64,000 nt of DNA. Origin: Doris montereyensis. Taxonomy: Eukaryota; Mollusca; Gastropoda; Nudibranchia; Dorididae. Position 1 is the first letter of the stretch; each line of letters begins with the position of its first letter. The notes under the pieces are model-generated. The model did not search any database and was not told where the DNA came from. It saw only the letters and a program-made list of their open reading frames with translations. The translations under genes were made by a program, and so were the position numbers. Shown in pieces: positions 27,441-62,757 of this stretch. The stretch covers positions 217,501 to 281,500 of the forward strand of contig JAXRKP010000131.1 of NCBI GenBank assembly GCA_037039925.1, written 5' to 3'.

Positions 27441-27699
27441 TCCCAAAAAAAAACACGTTAGTTTTAGATGTGAGTAAAATCGAATCAGTGTTGTTGTTTT
27501 TTAAAGAACCAAACGGCATTCTTCAAGGCTGTCTTAAATCAGTAATAGCAGCAAAGAACAGGCCTGACCGTGACATCACTGTTTAGACGTTGCATCCGAT
27601 TTCTGGGCCACAGTTCCCATTAGAATCAAGGACAGGAGGAGAAAGCCCTTTACAAGCGCTGTTGTAAATTCCTAAAAGATTTCTGTTTCTGTCTACCTG

Positions 27700-27739
27700 T
27701 CTGTCTGTCTATCTATTTGTCTGTCTGTCGGTTTGGTTT

Positions 27740-27835
<96 letters not shown>

Positions 27836-27880
27836 CCCCTCTCTCTCTCTCTCTCTCTTACCCCCTCTCTCTTTCTCCCT
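27700..27880. repeat. (TGTC)n(CT)n microsatellite
   Basis: CTGT units, then CT, with TTACCCCC interruptions. Confidence 0.96.
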
Positions 27881-28386
27881 TACATTCCGCCTTGCACCCC
27901 CTCTGTCTTTAGAATGCCCTCACCAACTCAAAATAGCGACTAACGTTGAAACTTTACATAATTCCTGTCCTTGCCCCTGCTTAAAACAGCAAATAACATT
28001 ACGACATTACATTACAATAATGCCTGTTCTTACCAGCTTAACACAGCTAATTAATGACATTATCTCTTATTTTTACTTCTTGTTTTTATCCTTACGAGCT
28101 TAAAACAGAACATAACATCATGACTTGATATAATTTGCACCATTCAAGCCCTAAACCAGCAAATACCATTAAGACTTTACAAAATACGTATCCTTAATAA
28201 TATAGTCTTGAACCCTAAACGCATGTGTATTACTTTGTACCGAGAAAATCAATGCAACGCAGAGACGTCAGTGCATCTTTCTAGTTCGTTAATGTCCATT
28301 GTTATGCAGTTGTGTCGTCTCAACTGGGCGGATGTGTGTCGTGTGACAGTTTCCTTTCAAATGTATTATTGCAGCCAAACATTAGA

Positions 28387-29290
28387 ACGCATTTATCATT
28401 ACTTTCAGTAAGTGTGAATATGCCAGAGTTCACAGTATGACTTTCAGTAAGTGTTAATATGCCAGAGAACACAGTATTACTTTCAGTAAGTGTGAATATG
28501 CCAGAGAACACAGTATTACTTTCAGTAAGTGTGAATATGTCGAGGAACACATTACTTTTAGTAAGTGTGAACATGTCGACGAATACATTACCTTTAGTAA
28601 GTGTGAATATGTCGAGGAACACATTACCTTATGTAAGTGTGAATATGTCGAGGAGTAAGTGTGAATATGTCATTACTTTTAGTAAGTGTGAATATGCCGA
28701 GGAGTACATTACTTTTTAGTAAGTGTGAACATGTCGACGAATACATTACCTTTAGTAAGTGTGAACATGTCGAGGAATACATTACTTTTAGTAAGTGTGA
28801 ACATGTCGAGGAATACATTACTTTTAGTAAGTGTGAACATGTCGAGGAATACATTACTTTTAGTAAGTGTGAACATGTCGACGAACACATTATTACTTTT
28901 AGTAAAGTGTGAACATGTCGACGAACACATTATTACTTTTAGTAAGTGTGAATATGTCGAGGAGCCCATTACCTTTAGCAAGTGTGAATATGTCGACGAA
29001 CACATTACCTTTAGTAAGTGTGAATATGTCGAGGAACACATGACCTTATGTAAGTGTGAATATGTCGACAAACACATTACTTTTAGTAAGTGTGAATATG
29101 TCGACAAACACATTACTTTTAGTAAGTGTGAATATGTCGACAAACACATTACTTTTAGTAAGTGTGAATATGTCGACAAACACATTACTTTTTAGTAAGT
29201 GTGAATATGTCGACGAACACAATACTACTTTTAGTAAGTGTGAATATGTCGACGAACACAATACTACTTTTAGTAATTGTAAATATATCG
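28387..29290. repeat. 36-bp minisatellite, about 24 units
   Basis: The unit is TTTTAGTAAGTGTGAA, CATGTCGAGGAATAC, ATTAC (36 bp), with variants CGAC/CGAG and AATATG/AACATG, plus shorter and longer units at the left edge. The length is a multiple of three, so several frames stay open on both strands (12-residue repeats such as SVNMSRNTLLLV); these are unlikely to be genes. Each unit holds GTAAGT. Confidence 0.95.
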
Positions 29291-29424
29291 AAGAACGTCT
29301 GTTGTTAGTTGGTTTTTATAGTCAACAATTATGCAATATGAGGCCTAGGACTTGCTCACAAAAATCCCAACAATATATTTATTAATATTGCAGAACACGG
29401 TTCTGCCAACTTGTTTTTAATTTC

Positions 29425-29562
29425 GTGGGCGATTTACGGGTAGGTTCTACTTCCTTCCTTTTCACTCTTTTTCACTTATCTTTCATCGTGCTATTCCCTC
29501 TTCATTCACCCATAGATCACCGCATATTGTGGGCGGGGTAAATTTCAATGAAACAAACAAAC
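29425..29562 (+). repeat. dispersed short element, copy 8
   Basis: GGGTAGGTTCTACTTCC, CACTTATCTTTCATCGTGCT, GATCACCGCATATTGTGGGC, GGGGTAAATTTCAATGAAAC and AAACAAAC. Confidence 0.85.
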
Positions 29563-29819
29563 CTCTATTGTAAATGGGAGTGTCCACCGAGGTGTCTCAG
29601 ACTTAGCTGTGGTTCTTGGCGTGACGGAATTCGTGTGGAGAAGTCAGTACCTCTTCAGTCAGTGTAGAATTTGTTATCCCAGTGGACAGTTCGAATGTTT
29701 TTGAAGAGTCGCAATCTAGATCTTGAAGTTCTCTCCCTTCTTCCTTACCCATTTTTATTATATGCCTGTGTGTATGTGTATATCTGTCTGTCTGTTTGTA
29801 TGTCTATCTGTCTCTGTCT

Positions 29820-30200
<381 letters not shown>

Positions 30201-30201
30201 C

Positions 30202-30412
30202 CGCTATGCTCTTATCCCTCTTTTTCAACATCTCTCTCTCCTTCTCAACTCTTGTTTAAAACTCTCCCTCTTGAAATTGATCGGGCTTTGTTTAGAACTC
30301 TCTCTTGTCTCTCTCTCTCTCTCTTATTTCTTGCTATTTCACAGCATCCTCCAAGCTCTCATTGATGACAGGCATTAGAATCATCCTCTCTCTCTCTCTC
30401 TCTCTCTATGTT
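30202..30412 (+). repeat. CT-overprinted partial copy of 30562-30980
   Basis: It keeps eight words of the second copy in the same order: CCGCTATG, TTTTTCAACATCTC, CTTGTTTAAAACT, CTTGAAATTGATCGGGCTTT plus GTTTAGAACT, TTGCTATTTCACAGCATCC, ATTGATGACA, ATTAGAATCAT and ATGTTAGT. The sequence between them is shortened or is CTCTCT. Confidence 0.8.
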
Positions 30413-30561
30413 AGTCTCTCTCTCTCTCTCTCTCATAAAGAAGTGCTCATATAACACTCTTCTCAATCTATCATTTCTCGTATATTACTTGATATGCAAC
30501 CTATACCTGTTATACAATGTCCATATAAGGCGGGCGGTGGGGTGAGAATCTTGCAAAAAGA

Positions 30562-30980
30562 TCACCGCTATGGTGCCATTTTTATATATTGTGACTTTTT
30601 ACAACATCTCCGGACTTTGCATGAAATCTTCTGATGGTGCAATCATTCTTGTTTAAAACTGACTATAGCCTGTTATAATTCGGCTCTAAACTTGAAATTG
30701 ATCGGGCTTTGTTTAGAACTAAAGGAAGAAACAGTTGGTTTTTCAAATTGTCTTTTTTGGATATAGCAGTTTTCGCATGTCTTCCCCCGACGGTTCAATA
30801 TTGTATGTCCCCACTCCCCCACCCCCCTGGTCTAGGTAGGTACTTATTTATTGCTATTTCACAGCATCCGTCCGTTGCTTGACTTTAGCCCAGCTTTTGA
30901 TCATTGATGACACTGCTTTCGATTAGAATCATTCCTAAATAACCCGCTAAGATTTACCAACGTGTCTAGTCTATGTTAGT
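30562..30980 (+). repeat. full-length partner of the 30.2-kb copy
   Basis: Carries the same words at 30565, 30596, 30648, 30691, 30851, 30903, 30922 and 30973, with ordinary unique sequence between them. Confidence 0.8.
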
Positions 30981-31525
30981 ACATATTATAGGAGTTGAGG
31001 TACAGTGCTTGCATTTGCAAGCTTATTATTTAGATTTTTTATATTTTTTTATTAAACTCTTTATTATTTGGATAACACAACTTAAAACGAGTAGAGTTTG
31101 TTGATTTTGTTGTTATTTTGTTTGTCTTTTTAATGTGTTTCGTTTTTGGGTTTGTTTTTTGTTTGTTTCTTTCTTTCTTTTTTTTTCTTTTTTGGTCTTT
31201 CTTTTTCTTTCTTTTTTTTGTTTTGTTTGTTTTTGTTTGGAGGAGGGGGGTGTCTTTATTTAATGCGTGTCAGGGCTTGATAGGAAGTGGGTAGCGTGGG
31301 GAGATAACATTGTCAAGAAAGCATGATTCATCAGGCTAGGAAATGCCGGATCTCGTACTTAGTCATTTTGGAGTTGGAGGGCTTACAACCTTGTACAGGG
31401 TGTACACGTAAAAGACCTTTCGGCAAATCTTTTTTGTTTGGACGTCGGGACAAACTTCAAAATTCCTTCCCAGAACGGCGGGCGGTGTTGGAAGGTTCCC
31501 AGTATCGAATACAAATCTTAAAATA
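30981..31525. other. T-rich non-coding stretch
   Basis: Contains TTTG/TTTC-rich low-complexity at about 31110-31235. No gene was recognised. Confidence 0.5.
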
Positions 31526-31627
31526 TCTTTCCTTCTTTATACCTATCGTTAATCTTGCTATTTCTTCTTAATTTGCCCAGATCACCGCATATGGTGGACG
31601 ACGTAAATGTCAATTAAACTAACAAAA
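31526..31627 (+). repeat. dispersed short element, copy 9
   Basis: TAATCTTGCTATTTCTTCTT, AATTTGCCCAGATCACCGCA, ATATGGTGGACGACGTAAAT and CAATTAAACTAACAAA. Confidence 0.8.
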
Positions 31628-31724
31628 ATCATTCCCAGATGTTGACTTCACCGCTAATCGTTGTATTGACTGAACAGACTAGCGAACAAACCAGAAATTG
31701 CCATCAGAACACATCGTGTTTGCT

Positions 31725-32245
31725 TTGTCTGTGTCAAAGTCATGTGTGCTTTGTCTATGTCAAAGTCATGTGTGCGTTGTCCTGTGTCAAAGTCATGTGT
31801 GCTTTGTCTATGTCAAAGTCATGTGTGCGTTGTCTGTGTCAAAGTCCTGTTTGCGTTGTTTGTGTCACAGTCATGTGTGCGTTGTCTGTTGTCAAAGTCC
31901 TGTTTGCGTTGTTTGTCAAAGTCATGTGTGCGTTGTCTGTGTCAAAGTCCTGTGTTTCCGTTGTTTGTGTCAAAGTCATGTGTGCGTTGTCTATGTCAAA
32001 GTCATGTTTGCGTTGTCTGTTGTAAAAGTCATGTTTGCGTTGTTTGTGTCAAAGTCATGTGTGCGTTGTCTATGTCAGCCATGTTTGCGTTGTCTATGTC
32101 AAAGTCATGTTTGCGTTGTCTGTGTCAAAGTCATGTTTGCGTTGTCTGTGTCAAAGTCATGTTTGCGTTGTCTGTGTCAAAGTCATGTTTGTGTCAAAAA
32201 ATCCTTGCTTGCGTTGTCTGTGTCAAAATCCTGTTTGCATTGTCT
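31725..32245. repeat. 26-bp minisatellite, about 20 units
   Basis: The unit is GTCATGTGTGCGTTGTCTGT followed by GTCAAA (26 bp), with TGTTTGCG and single-base length variants. Three units (78 bp) restore the frame, so all three + frames are open and encode shuffled VKVMCALSVSKSCVRCLCQS-like repeats; a repeat artefact is far more likely than a protein. Confidence 0.95.
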
Positions 32246-32437
32246 TTGGGGTTTTTTTTAAACCGGCAGAGACTCAAACAGATTGGGGTGAAAGTCTGCA
32301 GACACCATTGAATATTGTCCTCACTTCACCAAAAAGAGCGAACAGCACACTTTTTCCTTAAAGTAAATGCTACGCACTCCACCCCCCCCCCCCCCACCCC
32401 CTGGTCTATCTACCTGTCTATCTGGGTCGACACTCTA

Positions 32438-32440
<3 letters not shown>

Positions 32441-32489
<49 letters not shown>
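32441..32489. repeat. (TA)n microsatellite
   Basis: About 24 TA units. Confidence 0.97.
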
Positions 32490-32492
<3 letters not shown>

Positions 32493-32999
32493 CATCGAAG
32501 ACGGATGGTGAAAAGGGAGATGTTTCAACATGTACTATGTGTTGCAACTTTGAAGAGCCCACAATTCATGACTGTTTTATACTGTCCGGAAAAAATTAAA
32601 AATCCCATCGAAGCCTCTGAGATGACTTTAGCATTTGTTGTGGGTGTGGTTGTTGGGGTTGGGCTTTTTTTGTTTGTTTGGGAACCAATATCAATTCATA
32701 ATAATTCCGTGACAAGGACAGGCGGTAGATGTTCTGATAGCGTTTACTTCTTGTGTCTCCATCGTTGTCATTCTTATCTGTTGCTTTCTTGTCCACGGCG
32801 CTTTCCTCATTCTCATCTTCTTCTTAAACTTTATTTTCGATACCGTTATAGTAAATTATCATTCTTCCGCTAACCAATGTGATATTATAACAACGATGAC
32901 AATGTATCGATTTTTCATTTCTTTCATCATGATTATCGTTATATTATTACGTTACTGTTTTACAATTACTATTCTTATTATTGATATTGTTGTTGTGAT

Positions 33000-33117
33000 T
33001 ACGATTGCATGGCTGTCATCATCATTATTATTACTATTAATACTATTATCATTATTATTATTATTATTTTTTATATTAATTTTATTATTATTTATTATTA
33101 TTATTATTATTATTATC

Positions 33118-33159
<42 letters not shown>

Positions 33160-33175
33160 CATTATTATTGTTAAT
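33000..33175. repeat. (TTA)n microsatellite
   Basis: Imperfect then pure ATT/TTA repeat ending about 170 bp before the first recognised PRKD exon. Confidence 0.95.
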
Positions 33176-33343
33176 CACTACTTTTTACTGTCATCATGGA
33201 GGAATCAATAATGATGAGAATTTCTCGATAACGAACACACGTTCTTCTAACGCTGTGCTTAATATTTAAATCGCCAAGCCCATTAGCTCGTAGTAAGAGT
33301 ATTAATGTGGAATGTTTTCTTCTCTTCTGTCCATCTATCACAG

Positions 33344-56164
<22,821 letters not shown>

Positions 56165-56582
56165 CACTGAAATGGCCAGTGTGACGTATGACTGTGACAT
56201 TGTGCACCCACCATGTTTCCCTGTTTGATTCCACTCTTTTCTCTCAGGTGTTGTGAATAGCTATGGCCTTGATAGAGCACACTGTGTTCTTTCCTCTCTA
56301 TTGCTCAGTCACATCTTCATATACTCCATTTTTTTCTTTTCTTCATTTGTCAGTCTTTTTTCTTACTTTATTTTTTATTCAATTTTTCTATGTGTCCCCT
56401 TCCCTTTACCTGTCAGTATTGTCATTTTCTTCACATGTACTTTTCACCGTGTTTTCATGGTTCTCTGTTGTTCTCTCTATTTCTCCCTGTTTCTCACACC
56501 TTGCTTTCCCTTCTCACCCATCCGGTTTGTACATTTATCATTTTTCTGTCTCTTCCTCACTCTTTTCTTCTCTCTTCCTTCT

Positions 56583-56584
56583 TC

Positions 56585-56615
<31 letters not shown>

Positions 56616-56651
56616 CTTCTTCTTCTTCTTCTTCTTCTTCTTCTTCTTCTT
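56583..56651. repeat. (TTC)n microsatellite
   Basis: About 23 TTC units inside the presumed 3' UTR; the long Phe, Ser and Leu runs come from it. Confidence 0.97.
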
Positions 56652-57097
56652 TTATCCTTGCTGGTTTCATTCTTGTGCATCTATTGTCTCATTGTAAGCT
56701 GTAACCCATTCACTTCTGTGTTGCACCTCACAGTCCATCATTAATTTACACCTATTTTATCAAATCTACTGCACCTATGTATCAGGGTCTTTAGATGACA
56801 GCAATAGACCAGTTACCGAAGGCAAGTCAATATGAGAAAAAATGGTTGCCAATTACAATTACACTTTACACTCAGTATGGAGACAGTAATTTTTTATTAT
56901 AAGAAAGAAACTTTCCTTTCCTTGGCCATTCCAATAATAGATTTATCATTGCTGTCACGTTATGATTTTTATGATTCAGTAAAGCTTGATGGATGGCGAA
57001 TTTTTGATTCAGATGGAGAAATTTATGTCAACAGTTACAATGCAGACAATTGGCATCCAGGAGAAAAATTAACCTCCACCTTTTCATCAAAATTTTG

Positions 57098-57103
57098 AAT
57101 AAA
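57098..57103 (+). terminator. candidate polyadenylation signal AATAAA
   Basis: AATAAA about 930 bp after the PRKD stop. Other A/T-rich hexamers occur downstream, so the true site is uncertain. Confidence 0.35.
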
Positions 57104-58339
57104 GTTAATTTCTGATCATCAAATCTTGAGAATCATGTCTCAGCATAAGAAGATAGTAATCATGTTTTAATCGCACACAAAAAATGTGTTTAGTGAATTG
57201 TTGTAGAGAAACATCTTTTGTCTTTTTCTTAAGGGTTTTTTTGTTATTTAATAGAGTAACTTTACTTCAGTCTTGTGAATGCAGGAGCAGAATATTTTAA
57301 TGGTGAATGGGTTCACGTTTTTTATTCCCTCACACGCTGTCTTCAAATTTCACTTTGTGCCTCAGTCATTTATTTACTTGGGGTGGTGGGGACTTAAGGG
57401 ATATCTGAGCAATGTCGTTTTTGTTTATTTTGAGGGGTGGGGTTTAAATTTAATTTTCTGTTTTACGCATTTCATCTTCTGTTCTTTCATCGTCAATCTT
57501 TCTTGTCCCCCATTGCATCGCATTCTGGTATCCTTTTTTTATACGTCATTTCTGTCCCTTTCAATCTGTTCAACTGGATATCTTCTTACATTTTGTAATC
57601 ATTTTATTTTTCTTATCGTGTATATGTTCATTCATGTCCCGTGACCATTTCACAGTGCCTGCCATTTAAAAATCTACATCCTCTTCACTTGCTATGTCTA
57701 TGTTTGGCTTGGCTCAACTTAAGTGTTATGTCTATTCATGGCATCAATGTTACGATTGAATTTTTTTTATGATTCAAGCTCTTATCCTCAGGCTTCCTTG
57801 AAAGAGGTGAATGTTATTTCATGGAAGGGGCAAACTTCAAATACCTTTTACATACGTATTTTATAAAACGAACGGTTGAATCCTGCCTTTTTGGGATTTT
57901 GTTTTGTCTATACTGTCTTGTTTTGAGTGATGGCGGTTGGAAGGGTGCTTGGAGTTGTTTCAGCTTTGGTTGTTCTTGTAGGTTGTATTTTTTAAGGATC
58001 ATTAACAGAACTTCTAAGGCCTTTCAATATCACTTACAAAGGCATATATGTCGTGGACCCATAGGTGCTTTTATTTTACACATTATGTTGTTATCAGTGA
58101 TTAGATAATATAATATAAATATAAATGTATGATATTTTTAAGATGACTTTCTACACCAGTGATAAAGTGAAATTCTTCAAGAGCATCTCATTCATTGAAT
58201 TAACCCTCATGCTGTTTTCACACATTCACATGGACTAGTTCCTTTCATGCCAATTGACATGCCCTGTCAAAGGGTTTACAGTACTTTGCTTTGTAGATGG
58301 CTTGGGTTATGTTTTCAGTTGTTACAAGATAAACAGCAA

Positions 58340-58536
58340 ATAATGTGAATAATAATGATGATAAATAATAACAACTTTAATAATAATAATGATAATAATG
58401 ATAACGATAATAATAATAATAATAGTGGTAATTATAATCACAAAAATAATCATAAAAATTATCATAATAATATAATAGTCATAATAATGATAAAAAGAAT
58501 AATATGATAACAATATGATGATATAATGACAATAAT

Positions 58537-58582
<46 letters not shown>

Positions 58583-58612
58583 GTAATAATAATAATAATG
58601 ATAATAACCAAT
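58340..58612. repeat. (AAT)n/(GAT)n microsatellite
   Basis: Imperfect AATAATGAT followed by about 45 bp of pure AAT. Confidence 0.93.
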
Positions 58613-60860
58613 GTGACAGCAATGTTACTTTTATAAATGCATTGTTTCTTGAAATTAACAATTTTACAAATCGCCGCTTTGTGAATAATGATTGTACTTG
58701 CCTGTTTCTCAGTTTTAACTTTTATTGCTCAGTTTGAGATTTTGAGGAGCTTTCCTCAATTAGGCAAGTTGACATTGTTGACAATTATATTCTCTAAAAA
58801 TGTTTGATGAGTATGAATGTACACCCACTGATATTTGAGATGTGTTCCCTAGAGCAGCAGCAAGTTGTGCATCCTGGGAATTTAAAGTTAACGGAGTTTT
58901 GTTTCAACTCCCCTGTCTCTTATTCATTATCACTTGAATCAGGAGCATAGTAACATAGTTCACGTCTAAAGTCATCCCATTTTAATCAGTTGTCCTTCAT
59001 TCAAGCGAGGTTTGCAGTAGAAAAACTCTGTACTACATTTTCATGTGAATGGTATAAAAGTATGAATTTTAAGTATTGAAAGTAACATTACGATTGGGAT
59101 GAAATGAAGTATCTGCTTCTTATAGCTCAGCAGAGATATGTTTTTATCATTGATGTGTTTTAAATCTTGGATAAGAGAATGTTGGAGGACATTTTACCTT
59201 TTGATTATTCTTCTGTGCCTCTCTAAGGATTGATCCATAAAACTATGTCCTAAATGAATAGTTACTTTCTATTGAAAGCTTGCCATGATAACGTGTTGGA
59301 CCAGTGATTTTCCAAAGTTGTTACGTCTCAATGGGCCATGATTTTAAAACTTGAAGGCTTTTTATATCGGAAGAATTATGGGAAGCTGACAATATTTTTT
59401 TATGTCTTACTCATCTTAAAGAAGGAATGGAAGGCTGTGTAGTTTGCTAGCTTCTTGTTACTGCCAGAGAAAGGTCATCATGTTTGCTGCTCCCCAATGT
59501 TTTAATATCAGTAAGAAAACATTTTCAAACCAAAGTATGCTACATAATTGTCTGTCACCATAACCGTGTGTACCTCTTCCTAAAACTCACCAAAGATCCG
59601 TGGCCTAAGCAAACTAGGACAAAATACAGTAACCCTTCCTTGAATGCCATGCCCACTGCTTGTGGTAAACTGGATGAAAACTTACATCACATTCTTATAT
59701 CACCTAGCCCAGGAAAAGATCAGACAAAATTTTAAATTATTGCTTTTTCAATCAGACTAGTTATGAAGTACAACAGAGACAATGAAATAGAGAAGTCAAT
59801 TGCTTGATTACAAAAATTTTAAGAAAAAGATTTTTGATTGATTCCGCGCATATAAGGCCACTATCATTATCAAAACAGCTGCATTTTTAATACATAGTTT
59901 CCTTTTTCTTGTAAAACAAAACACTGAATGTAAGTATGGGAAGGGTTTTTTCAGTGATGAATGAATGATTGATGAATGAATTGGAAGATGAATCATTTAC
60001 TACCTTTCAACATTTCGTAATATTGTTAAACGTTATTTCAATTTCAATTTTAAAACTTCACATGGGACTAATGTAAATGTCATTCAATTTGTGTTCAGTT
60101 CAAGCAAATGAATATTTTGAGTTTTTGTCATTAACTAATATTTCCTGTATTACAATGTATAGCATACCCTCGGTAACTTCATAACTGGCTCAAAAGTTTA
60201 ATTGATTTTTTTAAAATCATAAATAACAACAAATGAGCCATTATCAAAGTCCTTCATAATAATGATATTCTCATTTGAAAATTTATACTGATTATAGCTA
60301 GTGCCTTTGTTATCATTCTTTGAAATGTAGACTAGTACTAGTATGTATGACATGAGAGAATGTTTGAGATTTTGTGATTTCTTGTTTTCATTTTGGAGTT
60401 TTTGTCTCATTAAGTAAGGGAGGGCCATTTGTGGTGTAGGCTACATGAAACCTCAATCAAAGTTGAGATGTCACCTTTAATTTGGAGCCAGAATTTTTGA
60501 AGATTTTTCTATAAGAACTTTTGTTGTGCATTTGCTCACGCCTGAGTTGATGAGAGAAAAAGAGTAATTGAGTCAGATGTTTATGTCATCTTCTTTCATC
60601 AGTATCAATGATTTGTGGGATCTACTCATATCTGCCTGGACTCTATAACATGTACATAATTGTTGTCATGAGAATGTGATAAGTTTGAAAATGAATTTGA
60701 TCCGTTAATTTTTTCCCCCGGAGTGTTTTTCATTGGTTTACTGTTGATAAATTACTTTAATGAGTGGCTCTTCATATTTGCAATTGCGGAAGGTTCTGCC
60801 ACTAGTGCCTTTTTTCTTTTTTTTTCCACTCTTTTACAGCAGTCTTGGTTTCTTAAAGTA

Positions 60861-60990
60861 TCATTCCTTCCTTTTGTGACTAGGGTTGGGTCAATTGTGT
60901 TTCTTTAGATTACCATTCCTTCCTTTTGTGACTAGGGTTGGGTCAATTGTGTTTCTTTAGATTACCATTCCTTCCTTTTGTGACTAGGGT
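60861..60990. repeat. 52-bp tandem repeat, 2.5 units
   Basis: The unit is ACCATTCCTTCCTTTTGTGA, CTAGGGTTGGGTCAATTGTG, TTTCTTTAGATT, exactly repeated at about 60861, 60913 and 60965. Confidence 0.95.
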
Positions 60991-62661
60991 TGGGTCATTC
61001 ATATGAAGAGATTTGATCCTTTGCTTTGTCTACATCTATTGGTGGCTTTTTCCCTTGGATTTTTGTTAGAATCTGGTTGACTTTCATTGTCATGGCTCTC
61101 TTGAAAAAGAAGAAAAGATTTCATTGCATGTGGGTGTCAACATCATTTTCAGTTAATCAATAGCCCCGATTTTACTTTGAGCAGAATGGATTTGTTTGTC
61201 TATGATCATGGTTCATCTTGACTTCAATCCGTTATCTTTTGAGCTCTTTCTTTTTCTATTCAAAATTAAGATCTACAGCCTCAAGTTATCTGTCTACATT
61301 GAAGGGATTGATAGACTTCCGTTCACGAATGAAAGTCCTTGCTAAATTATTGATGGATTTCGATGATCATGACAGGTCTATACTACATGTTTTAAAAAAG
61401 CAAGCACCCAAAACAAAACAAAGGAAATTAAAGTCCTTTGTAAATATTGCATTTTTTATTGATGAAAGTCAACTTCTTACGGTCAAGATGTGATCCCCAT
61501 CCATGAGTTTGATCGGTTAACCAAATCTATTGTTAGAAATTTGGTTTTGAATATCATGATCATGTCAGGATATTTTTAGCATGTGCATAGAAGGAAACAG
61601 CCAAGCATTAAATACTTCAGCAGCTAATGAGCTCTTGCCTAAATAGGTAGGCCTACAGGATTGTATGAAAGAAATTGACTCAAATTTAAAATGCTCCTTA
61701 AATTGGAAGTCTAGTTAGTAAAAAGTTACTGGCAATGCTATATGGAATTGAACACTTTACCGTGACACAATTCCATCAATAGGATAAAAATAACTTACAC
61801 TAACACTCAGATGAGAGGATTATGATCTCAAAAAATCAAGATAGGATGTCAGCAACAGTGTTACACCATTGATCGGTTTTTATGACTTAACAGAGCTTGA
61901 ATTTTGAAATCATTAACTTTTGAATTTATTTTTGACATAGTTCTTAAAATCAATATATTTCTGTATACAACTGGATATAAAGCATCAAATTTATTGCAAC
62001 TCAAAACATAGATTCAATTTTCTCATTCTAAACGGGGGGGGGGGGGGATTTGCTTTTAGTTGAAATTGATTTTAACATTAGATTCTTTCACTTTCATTCT
62101 CAAAGTTTTAAAACATGAAATGTTTTGGTCAAACCTGCCTTTCAGTCTCCATACATCTCTGTGATAAAAGCATGGGCCAAGGGGGTTATTTCTGTATGTG
62201 ATGCATTTTTATACGTTTTTACAGCTTTTACACAATACCATATAACTGAGTTATTATATGGAAGAAAACATTTTTTGTCAACACTTTTTTTGAGGCTGAG
62301 AATGAAGAATGTGGATTGGGAATGAGCAGGTTTGATAATGCAAGGCATTCTTTGTGATACTTTTCACTTTTGTTGACACATTTTATCCATTTTTTTCTTT
62401 CTTCTGTGTTTCCAATTCTCTCCGTGGTATAACACCTCAGAGACTGCTTCCATGTGTCACTGCACAGTTTTGTCTTTTCAATTTAAAATAGTCCTTCCTT
62501 TTTGTCATCACACTCAAATGTCCCATTGGTACAATAACGGATATTTGTGTGTTTGATGAGTTTTTTTAATTCAAATTTTATTTTCATTCTTTCTGTTCTT
62601 TTTTTTGTAAGGAGATCATTGCTAGCAAATCATGACAAAAGATCAATTTATTTTTTTGCCT

Positions 62662-62757
62662 TTTCATTCTTTCACCTATCTTATCTCTTTTTGCTTTCTC
62701 TTAACTCACCTTGAGATCACCACATATGGAGGATGGGGTGAATTTCAATCAATCAAT
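62662..62757 (+). repeat. dispersed short element, copy 19
   Basis: TTCATTCTTTCACCTATCTT, CTCTTAACTCACCTTGAGAT, CACCACATATGGAGGATGGG and GTGAATTTCAATCAATCAAT. Confidence 0.75.

Larger units (their letters stand above)
56165..57115 (+). other. probable PRKD 3' UTR
   Basis: Follows the stop codon directly. It contains T/C-rich sequence, a (TTC)n repeat and AATAAA at 57098-57103 as a candidate polyadenylation signal. The open frame at 56832-57098 has some protein-like stretches (YDFYDSVKLDGWRIFDSDGE) but no splice or start context and lies in the presumed UTR; I do not call it a gene. Confidence 0.5.

Noticed and set aside
28387..29290. CRISPR-like array
   Set aside because: Units are directly tandem without unique spacers, and the genome is eukaryotic.
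28459..29385. Repeat proteins (SVNMSRN... and CSSTCSHLLKV...) on both strands
   Set aside because: The 36-bp repeat unit keeps all frames open; no start, splice or composition argument favours one.
31639..32361. Cys/Val-rich repeat protein frames
   Set aside because: All three forward frames encode the same shuffled repeat from a 26-bp unit, so this is a minisatellite effect.
56832..57098. 88-codon ORF after PRKD
   Set aside because: It lies in the presumed 3' UTR, AT-rich, no splice or family evidence, although a middle part looks protein-like.
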